From contig URFD01000088.1 of assembly GCA_900547015.1 (NCBI GenBank), positions 1 to 6,565 of the forward strand: a stretch of 6,565 nt of DNA. Reading direction: 5' to 3'. A program made the position numbers and the translations under genes. Origin of the DNA: an uncultured Oscillospiraceae bacterium (GTDB lineage Bacteria; Bacillota; Clostridia; Oscillospirales; Ruminococcaceae). A model generated the notes under the pieces. The model was not told where the DNA came from, made no database searches, and saw only the letters and a program-made list of their open reading frames with translations. Shown piece after piece: positions 1-4,463 of the stretch. How positions within the stretch are numbered: the first letter of the stretch is position 1; every line of letters starts with the position of its first letter.

Positions 1-591
1 CAGGACAAGGAGAAGGACTTCGTCTTTAACATCAGCGAAAAGGACATCGTCCTAGTCAAGGAAATAAAATCAGGAATCAACAGCAAGGATATTGAAAAGC
101 TCGCGCGCTCGATTGTGGACACGCTGGGCAGTGAGTTCTATACCCGCGTTGTCGTTGGTATTGGCACCATCGTTTCCGGTGTCAAGGAGCTGAGCAAATC
201 CTTCAAGGAGGCGCAGGTTTCGCTTGAGGTTGGAAAGGTCTTTGATACCGAGCGCTCGATTGTCAGCTACAACAATCTGGGCATTGCTCGTCTGATTTAC
301 CAGCTGCCGACTACCCTGTGCGAAATGTTTCTCAAGGAAGTATTCAAGAAGGGCTCCATCGACAGCTTGGACCACGAGACCTTGTTCACCATCCAGAAAT
401 TTTTTGAGAACAACCTGAACGTTTCCGAGACCTCCAGAAAGCTGTTCGTCCATCGAAACACGCTGGTTTACCGACTGGAAAAAATCAAGAAGCTGACCGG
501 ACTGGACCTGCGCGAATTTGACCATGCAATCGTGTTCAAGGTCGCGCTGATGGTTAAGAAATATCTGACCGCAAATCCAATCAAATATTAG
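1..591 (+). CDS. PucR/CdaR-family transcriptional regulator, C-terminal part (5' end outside window)
   Basis: The frame is open from base 1 to the TAG at 589-591, giving 196 residues with no start in view, so the gene is cut by the left edge. The last ~70 residues carry the PucR C-terminal helix-turn-helix (HTH_30 type). A conserved 'LDHETLFTIQKFFENNLN' stretch (residues 123-140) is followed by SETSRKLFVHRNTLVYRLEK (142-161) and ITGLDLREF-like residues, with the diagnostic HRNTL..RL..I..LTG pattern at 151-167. Residues ~48-105 (RVVVGIGTIVSGVKELSKSF, then Y..LG.ARL) match the degenerate GGDEF-like middle domain usual in this family. Such proteins are cytoplasmic DNA-binding regulators whose N-terminal sensory part varies, and that part is missing here, so the ligand and targets cannot be named. 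It has its own downstream terminator and is therefore probably not in the ftsEX transcript. Family assignment is firm. Any link to cell-wall genes would be guesswork. Confidence 0.88.
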   Translation, partial: QDKEKDFVFNISEKDIVLVKEIKSGINSKDIEKLARSIVDTLGSEFYTRVVVGIGTIVSGVKELSKSFKEAQVSLEVGKVFDTERSIVSYNNLGIARLIYQLPTTLCEMFLKEVFKKGSIDSLDHETLFTIQKFFENNLNVSETSRKLFVHRNTLVYRLEKIKKLTGLDLREFDHAIVFKVALMVKKYLTANPIKY

Positions 592-675
592 TTCGGAACA
601 CCTTTTGCTCCCAGACAGCTTACGGCGGTGGGCAGGTGTTGCCGCTGGATAAGCCGCGGTCCCCAAAACGAAACA
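592..675 (+). other. Structured spacer between regulator stop and terminator; no recognised RNA
   Basis: This is an 84-nt GC-rich noncoding stretch. AACACC (597-602) can pair with GGTGTT (635-640), and inside that helix TGC/CCA (606-608, 611-613) can pair with TGG/GCA (629-634). Alternatively GCTTA (618-622) pairs with TAAGC (650-654), enclosing GCGG (625-628) with CCGC (642-645). The two pairings cross: either they exclude each other or the outer AACACC-GGTGTT helix forms a pseudoknot with the hairpin loop. It does not match any RNA family I can recognise. It may be only a 3' UTR. Confidence 0.35.
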
Positions 676-710
676 AAGCCCAGGGCAATTTTGTCCTGGG
701 CTTCGCTTTT
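676..710 (+). terminator. Intrinsic terminator after the PucR-like regulator
   Basis: AAGCCCAGG (676-684) pairs perfectly with CCTGGGCTT (695-703), extended by a G-U and a C-G pair (685-686 with 693-694) around a six-base loop. TTTT follows at 707-710 with further T-rich sequence. It isolates the upstream regulator from the ftsE promoter that begins about 95 bases later. Confidence 0.88.
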
Positions 711-804
711 GTAAAAATTTTGCACCGGAAAAATGAGATGGGGGAATGAATTGTCGGGAAATGTAAACTTTTTTTCAAACTCTGAGGTAAGTCAAAGCAA
801 ACTG

Positions 805-833
805 TTGCGGGAAAATGGAAAATGTATTATAAT
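805..833 (+). promoter_or_regulatory. Sigma-A-type promoter for ftsE-ftsX-M23 operon
   Basis: A -35 box TTGCGG (805-810) lies exactly 17 bases upstream of a perfect -10 box TATAAT (828-833). Transcription would start near 840, giving a leader of ~70 nt before the ftsE start codon. It lies downstream of the previous gene's terminator and is the only good promoter match seen in the 711-910 gap. Confidence 0.8.
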
Positions 834-855
834 TGTGAACGAAAAGTCGATAGCA

Positions 856-886
856 GATGAACGAAACGTTACCTTCGATTTTCATC
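856..886 (+). promoter_or_regulatory. Imperfect hairpin in the ftsE 5' leader
   Basis: GATGAA (856-861) pairs with TTCATC (881-886) and CGAA (862-865) with TTCG (874-877), leaving ATT (878-880) bulged and an eight-base loop. It sits between the predicted transcription start and the ribosome binding site. It has no U-tract, so it is not a terminator. It could affect message stability or ribosome access, but its A/U-rich pairs are weak and it may be incidental. Confidence 0.3.
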
Positions 887-896
887 AATCAAGAAT

Positions 897-905
897 AAGG
901 CGGTG
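897..905 (+). promoter_or_regulatory. Ribosome binding site of ftsE (supports GTG start)
   Basis: AAGGCGGTG matches the ideal AAGGAGGTG at eight of nine positions and ends five bases before the GTG at 911. This spacing decides the start, because there is no in-frame ATG nearby and the protein begins with the usual FtsE N-terminus at this codon. Confidence 0.7.
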
Positions 906-910
906 TTCAA

Positions 911-1606
911 GTGATTGAATTTACCAATGTCTCCAAGGTCTATGAAAATGGAACCCGTGCGCTGAGCAATGTCAGCCTTCATGTAGACAAGGGAGAATTC
1001 GTATTTGTAGTAGGTCCCTCCGGCGCAGGCAAAAGTACCTTTATCAAGCTGCTTCTGCGGGAAGAAACGCCGACGAAGGGAATCGTAAAAGTAAACGGAT
1101 ACAACCTGAATAAAATCAGAAAGCGTCAGATTCCGCAGTTTCGCCGCTCCTTGGGCGTTGTGTTTCAGGATTTCCGGTTGATTCCGCAGATGACGGTCTA
1201 TGACAATGTCGCATTTGCACTGCGGGTTACCAACGTTGCCAACCGCTCGATTCGACAGAGAGTTCCTTATGTTTTGGGGCTGGTCGGTCTGGCAGGCAAG
1301 GCAAGAAACTATCCGGACCAGCTGTCCGGCGGTGAGCAGCAGCGTGTTGCTCTGGCAAGGGCGCTGGTGAACAATCCGCCTTTGCTGATTGCGGACGAGC
1401 CGACCGGCAATATCGACCCGGAGCTTTCCCTCGAAATCGTGGAGCTGCTCAACGAAATCAATCGCTGCGGCACTACGGTCGTCATGGTTACACACGAACA
1501 TGAGCTGGTATCCCGCTTCAATCGCCGCGTGATCACCATCAATCACGGAAACCTGGTAGCGGATGGGATGGACAGTGACGAATGGGGGAATTTCTATGAA
1601 GGGTAG
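911..1606 (+). CDS. ftsE: Cell division ATP-binding protein FtsE
   Basis: A 231-residue ABC-type ATPase, the normal FtsE length, starting at GTG 911. All nucleotide-binding motifs are present: Walker A GPSGAGKS (35-42), Q-loop with FtsE-typical VVFQDFRLIP (83-92), signature LSGGEQQR (138-145), Walker B LLIADEPT with catalytic Glu163 (158-165), and switch His195. The VYDNVAFAL stretch after the Q-loop (96-104) is characteristic of FtsE rather than of other small ABC ATPases. FtsE sits on the cytoplasmic face of the membrane bound to FtsX. Its ATP cycle drives a conformational change that regulates peptidoglycan hydrolases outside the cell; it is not a transporter in the usual sense. It is the first gene of a three-gene unit, and its last 11 bases overlap the ftsX start, which suggests coupled translation at matched stoichiometry. 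The promoter at 805-833 and the leader hairpin are the visible control elements. Confidence 0.97.
   Translation: MIEFTNVSKVYENGTRALSNVSLHVDKGEFVFVVGPSGAGKSTFIKLLLREETPTKGIVKVNGYNLNKIRKRQIPQFRRSLGVVFQDFRLIPQMTVYDNVAFALRVTNVANRSIRQRVPYVLGLVGLAGKARNYPDQLSGGEQQRVALARALVNNPPLLIADEPTGNIDPELSLEIVELLNEINRCGTTVVMVTHEHELVSRFNRRVITINHGNLVADGMDSDEWGNFYEG
1584..1589 (+). promoter_or_regulatory. Ribosome binding site of ftsX inside ftsE
   Basis: GGGGGA lies inside the end of the ftsE coding sequence, six bases upstream of ATG 1596. It selects 1596 over the in-frame ATG at 1563, which has no comparable site. Confidence 0.7.
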
Positions 1607-2522
1607 CAGCTTGGGCTATCTGCTGAAAACCGGATTTAAAAATGTATATATGAACCGCTTGATGTCGCTGGCATCGATTGGCGTTCTGGTGGCTTGCCTG
1701 ATGCTGATTGGCAGCGCGATTTTGCTTTCGCTGAATATGCAGGTGATTGTCGGAGCGGTCGAGGACGAAAACGAAATGGTCGCCTTTTTGGATATGGACC
1801 TTTCGGACAGCCAGATTCGGGAAATCGGCTCCGAAATCGAGAAGATTCCGGAGGTGTCAGAGGCGATTTTTTATTCCTCTGAAGAAGCATGGGCCGAGGA
1901 ACAGAAGAAATGGGGCGCTGCCAGCGCAATGGTCGAGGTCGATGTTGACGGGGTGGACTTGGGCCCAATCCTGCCGGATGCCTATCGAATCAAGCTGGAG
2001 GATGTCAGTCAGCAGACGCTGGACAGCGTGGAATCCCAACTGCTGATGATTGATGGGGTAGACCCGGATATCCGCACCCCAAATCAAGAGGCAACCATCC
2101 TCTCGGATTTGGAAAAGGCCATTTCCACCGTGGGCAGCGTCATCGTGGTGATTCTGGCAGTTGTGTCGGTGGTCATCATTGCCAACACCATCAAAATCAC
2201 CATCTTCTCCCGCCGCAAGGAGATCAGCATCATGCGTCTGGTGGGTGCGACCAACACCTTCATCAAGATGCCGTTTATCATTGAGGGTATTCTGATTGGC
2301 TTGATTTCCGCCCTGATTGCCTTTGGAGGTCTGTGGGTGGCTTATAACTATGCGACCCAGTTCATCATGACCAATCCGTCCTCTTGGCTGGAAATCGCAA
2401 TCGGACGCTTAATCAACTTTAAGGATATTGCTTCCTATATGCTGGCCGGCTTTGCAATCGGAGGAGCAGGTCTGGGCATCATCGGCAGTAACCTCTTTAT
2501 CCGCAAGCACCTGAAGGTATAG
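1596..2522 (+). CDS. ftsX: Cell division protein FtsX, permease-like subunit
   Basis: 308 residues from ATG 1596, the normal FtsX size, with four predicted membrane segments at about 22-48, 179-204, 227-250 and 280-302. Between the first two lies an outer domain of ~120 residues (57-175), which in this family contacts the hydrolase or its coiled-coil activator. The hallmark FtsX stretch follows membrane segment 2: RRKEISIMRLVGAT at 206-219, then FI...PFIIEG at 222-231. A short basic N-terminal tail carries LKTGFKNVYMNRLMS (10-24), typical of Gram-positive FtsX. The gene starts inside ftsE, and the secreted M23 gene begins ~20 bases after its stop, so all three are almost certainly one transcript. 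With FtsE it forms the complex that transmits ATP hydrolysis across the membrane. An upstream in-frame ATG at 1563 would add 11 residues but lacks a ribosome binding site and the family N-terminus. Confidence 0.96.
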   Translation: MKGSSLGYLLKTGFKNVYMNRLMSLASIGVLVACLMLIGSAILLSLNMQVIVGAVEDENEMVAFLDMDLSDSQIREIGSEIEKIPEVSEAIFYSSEEAWAEEQKKWGAASAMVEVDVDGVDLGPILPDAYRIKLEDVSQQTLDSVESQLLMIDGVDPDIRTPNQEATILSDLEKAISTVGSVIVVILAVVSVVIIANTIKITIFSRRKEISIMRLVGATNTFIKMPFIIEGILIGLISALIAFGGLWVAYNYATQFIMTNPSSWLEIAIGRLINFKDIASYMLAGFAIGGAGLGIIGSNLFIRKHLKV

Positions 2523-2542
2523 GACAAAAACAGGACAGAAAG

Positions 2543-3856
2543 GTGGGAACACAGCCTGTGAGCCATACAAAGAATTGGGCAAAAAAACTGCTGGCAGTCC
2601 TTCTGGCGGCGATGTTGCTGGCATTGCCGGCGTCGGCATCTCTGGAAACCAGCACGCAGACCGGACCGTATGTCAGCGCAGAGGATGCAGAACAGCAGCG
2701 CCAGCAGGAGATTGAAGAAGCCAACCGTCTCCAGCAGCAGCGCGAAGAGCAGAAAAAAACCTATCAGAACCAAATCAATAACCTGCAGGGAGATTTGAAC
2801 AAGCTTAAGGAAGAGCAGAAAAACCTGCAAAGCAAGCTCAGCGGCGTCAGCAGCAAGAAGCAACAGGCACAGGCAGTGAAGGCTACCTTGGACGCTGACC
2901 TGAACAATGTGCTGGGACAGATCAGCACCCTGACCCTGCAAATCGATGCGATGAACGAGTCCATCAAGATGACGCAGGAGGATATTGAAAAGTCCAAGCA
3001 GAATATCAACGAACAGATTAAGCTCCTGCGCAAGCGCATCCTGACCTCCTACAAGGCAGGCTACAGCAACGCGCTTTCGGTCGTCTTGGGTGCAGACAGC
3101 TATTACGACAGTCTGGTGCGTACCCGTGTCATCAGCCAGATTTCGGGACGGGATGAGGAAATCATCACCGAGCTCAGCGCCGAGAAAAAGGAGCTGGAGG
3201 AAAAGGAAACCCAGCTCAAGCAGGAGCAGGACGAGCTCAAGGAAGCCAGCAGTGCGCTGGAAGAAAATAAAAACTCACTGAGCAAGAAGATTGCCTCTGC
3301 ACAGGCGGACATCGAGGACATCAGCAAGCTCGAACAGGAATACCAGAATAACCTTGCAGAAAGCCAGCAGAAGTCCAAAGAGATGGAAAGCGAGATTGCG
3401 GCGGTCTATGCCTCGATTGAAAACCTGTCCACCTCGGCGAACAGCGAATATGTCGGCGGCGAGATGAAGTGGCCTCTGCCAAACTACAGCACCATCTCCT
3501 CTGGATATGGCTGGCGCTTTAACGGAAGCGACTTCCACACCGGTATCGATATCACCGGCAGTGGCTGTATGGGCGCTACCATCGTGGCAGCCAACACCGG
3601 TACCGTCGTGAAGGCGGTCACCTCCTACACAGCCGGACGCGGTTACGGTATGTATATCGTGATTGACCACGGCGGCGGCAAGAGCACCCTGTACGGCCAT
3701 TGTAGCCAGCTGTTGGTCAGCGAGGGTCAGGTGGTCTCCCGCGGTCAGGCAATCGCAAAGGTAGGCTCAACCGGCTGGTCAACCGGCCCGCACCTACATT
3801 TCGAGATTCGTGAGGACGGCAACCATGTCAACCCACTGCCATATCTGAAAGGCTAA
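2543..3856 (+). CDS. Secreted coiled-coil M23 murein endopeptidase, probable FtsEX partner
   Basis: 437 residues from GTG 2543. A signal peptide spans ~1-32: basic NWAKK (11-15), a hydrophobic core LLAVLLAAMLLAL, and an ASA signal-peptidase site ending at residue 32. Residues ~46-300 are a charged Gln/Glu/Lys-rich coiled coil. It is broken by a hydrophobic middle (LRKRILTSYKAGYSNALSVV and following residues) that resembles the coiled-coil domain of PcsB-like FtsEX partners. The C-terminal ~110 residues are a LytM/M23 zinc peptidase with every key residue in place: His332 and Asp336 (HTGID), His386 (YGHC), and the HxH motif 417-419 (HLH). It would cut peptide cross-links of peptidoglycan outside the membrane. 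Position after ftsX and domain order match the EnvC/PcsB/CwlO role, in which FtsX holds the coiled coil and gates activity. E. coli EnvC has lost its catalytic residues; this protein has not. The start is uncertain: GTG 2558 preceded by AAAGGTGG (2539-2546) is an alternative that shortens the signal peptide by five residues. Confidence 0.93.
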   Translation: MGTQPVSHTKNWAKKLLAVLLAAMLLALPASASLETSTQTGPYVSAEDAEQQRQQEIEEANRLQQQREEQKKTYQNQINNLQGDLNKLKEEQKNLQSKLSGVSSKKQQAQAVKATLDADLNNVLGQISTLTLQIDAMNESIKMTQEDIEKSKQNINEQIKLLRKRILTSYKAGYSNALSVVLGADSYYDSLVRTRVISQISGRDEEIITELSAEKKELEEKETQLKQEQDELKEASSALEENKNSLSKKIASAQADIEDISKLEQEYQNNLAESQQKSKEMESEIAAVYASIENLSTSANSEYVGGEMKWPLPNYSTISSGYGWRFNGSDFHTGIDITGSGCMGATIVAANTGTVVKAVTSYTAGRGYGMYIVIDHGGGKSTLYGHCSQLLVSEGQVVSRGQAIAKVGSTGWSTGPHLHFEIREDGNHVNPLPYLKG

Positions 3857-3867
3857 TCATTTGTAAC

Positions 3868-3908
3868 AAAAGCCCACAGGGAAGAAAAAACTTCCCTGTG
3901 GGCTTTTT
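3868..3908 (+). terminator. Strong intrinsic terminator of the ftsEX-M23 operon
   Basis: AAAAGCCCACAGGGAAG (3868-3884) pairs perfectly with 3891-3907 around an A6 loop, followed by a T run (3904-3908). The core is a 15-bp GC-rich helix. It begins 11 bases after the M23 stop codon and closes the three-gene unit. On the opposite strand it is followed by TTTTGTT, so it may also stop minus-strand transcription weakly. Confidence 0.93.
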
Positions 3909-3930
3909 GCTTGGCTTCGGGGCGCACAGC

Positions 3931-3959
3931 TTGCAAAACCAGCTCTTTTTTGTTATCCT
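3931..3959 (+). promoter_or_regulatory. Extended -10 promoter for the small membrane protein gene
   Basis: TTGCAA (3931-3936) lies 17 bases before TATCCT (3954-3959), and TG at 3951-3952 is placed one base upstream as in an extended -10 promoter. The start would be near 3966, leaving a leader of about 25 nt that contains the strong ribosome binding site. Each hexamer matches consensus at only four of six positions, so the spacing and TG element carry much of the support. Confidence 0.55.
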
Positions 3960-3976
3960 ATTCTTATCAGGAAACG

Positions 3977-3983
3977 AGGAGGG
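3977..3983 (+). promoter_or_regulatory. Strong ribosome binding site fixing the 3991 start
   Basis: AGGAGGG ends seven bases before ATG 3991, a near-ideal Shine-Dalgarno sequence. It rules out a start further upstream inside the terminator, even though the frame is open back to 3898. Confidence 0.8.
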
Positions 3984-3990
3984 AAGGCGG

Positions 3991-4400
3991 ATGAAAAAAG
4001 GTGACGGTATCTTAAATCTGGCAGCGATGGTCCTGACAGCCGTTGCGGTGTTTTTGCTGGGCCGCTTTGGGTTTTCTCTCTTTGGATTTACCTTCGAGCA
4101 GCCGTGGCAGTTTGTCCTGTTTATGGCACTTTTCCTGACGCTGGATACGGTGTGCGGGGAGCTGGGGGAGATATGTTGGGCGTCAAGCTGGTGGCAGGAG
4201 GCTGGCTGGACGGGTTCTGGCAGGTGACGCTGGGACGCGCCATGATTGATTTTTTGACCGAGCTGGCGATTCTGCTCCTCCTGCGAAGGCTGCCGGGAAT
4301 CAGGATTCCGGCGATGGCAGCCTACCGCTTTGCCTTCTGTTGGGGGCTGGCAGATATTGCAGTGAGCTGCTGGGATGAGTTTCGGCCCGGCCGCTCCTGA
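3991..4400 (+). pseudogene. Small hydrophobic membrane protein, frame-split (possibly YrvL-like)
   Basis: From ATG 3991 the first frame reads a hydrophobic protein with two membrane-like segments (about residues 9-30 and 39-54). It then passes into an unlikely Trp-rich tail (WASSWWQEAGW) and stops at 4225-4227 after 78 residues. The frame that overlaps it is nonsense before ~4165 but continues convincingly afterwards to TGA 4398-4400. It encodes two more hydrophobic segments (around IDFLTELAILLLL and AAYRFAFCWGLADIAVSCW). One extra base in the G run 4164-4168 would join them into ~136 residues with four hydrophobic segments. That outline (small membrane protein with GFTFEQPW.FVLF early and a late ID...LT..A motif) recalls YrvL-type regulatory proteins, but the resemblance is from memory and weak. 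It has its own promoter, strong ribosome site and terminator, so it looks like a recently intact gene or a sequencing error. A second separate gene starting at ATG 4173 is unlikely, since the G-rich site lies only two bases away. Confidence 0.55.
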
Positions 4401-4416
4401 GGATCATGATCACAAT

Positions 4417-4455
4417 AAAAAAGGGTTGGAACGAATCTTCGTTCCAACCCTTTTT
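4417..4455. terminator. Bidirectional intrinsic terminator between convergent genes
   Basis: GGGTTGGAACGA (4423-4434) pairs with TCGTTCCAACCC (4439-4450) around a four-base loop. AAAAAA (4417-4422) lies on one side and TTTTT (4451-4455) on the other. Read on either strand it is a perfect hairpin plus U-tract. It therefore ends both the small membrane protein unit (plus) and lysS (minus), whose stop codon is 9 bases away. Confidence 0.93.
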
Positions 4456-4463
4456 CAGTTTCG

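Noticed and set aside
70..666. 198-codon minus-strand open frame opposite the PucR-like gene
   Set aside because: Shadow of the conserved helix-turn-helix gene; it would also start inside the structured spacer with no family signal.
592..675. Possible 6S RNA or other known structured RNA
   Set aside because: Only 84 nt between the stop codon and the terminator, and no recognisable 6S, SRP, tmRNA or RNase P signature; kept only as an unassigned structured spacer.
733..918. 61-codon plus-strand open frame in the intergenic region
   Set aside because: It spans the -35/-10 promoter and ftsE ribosome site and has low-complexity, non-family content.
869..1546. 225-codon open frame antisense to ftsE
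   Set aside because: Entirely opposite the conserved ABC motifs of FtsE, with no protein family resemblance.
3898..3990. Upstream extension of the small membrane protein frame
   Set aside because: It would begin inside the preceding terminator and cross the promoter; the AGGAGGG site fixes the start at 3991.
4162..4172. Programmed -1 ribosomal frameshift at the G run
   Set aside because: The run gives G GGG GAG in the zero frame, so the A-site codon does not re-pair properly after slipping back, and no strong downstream stem or pseudoknot was seen. Base loss is simpler.
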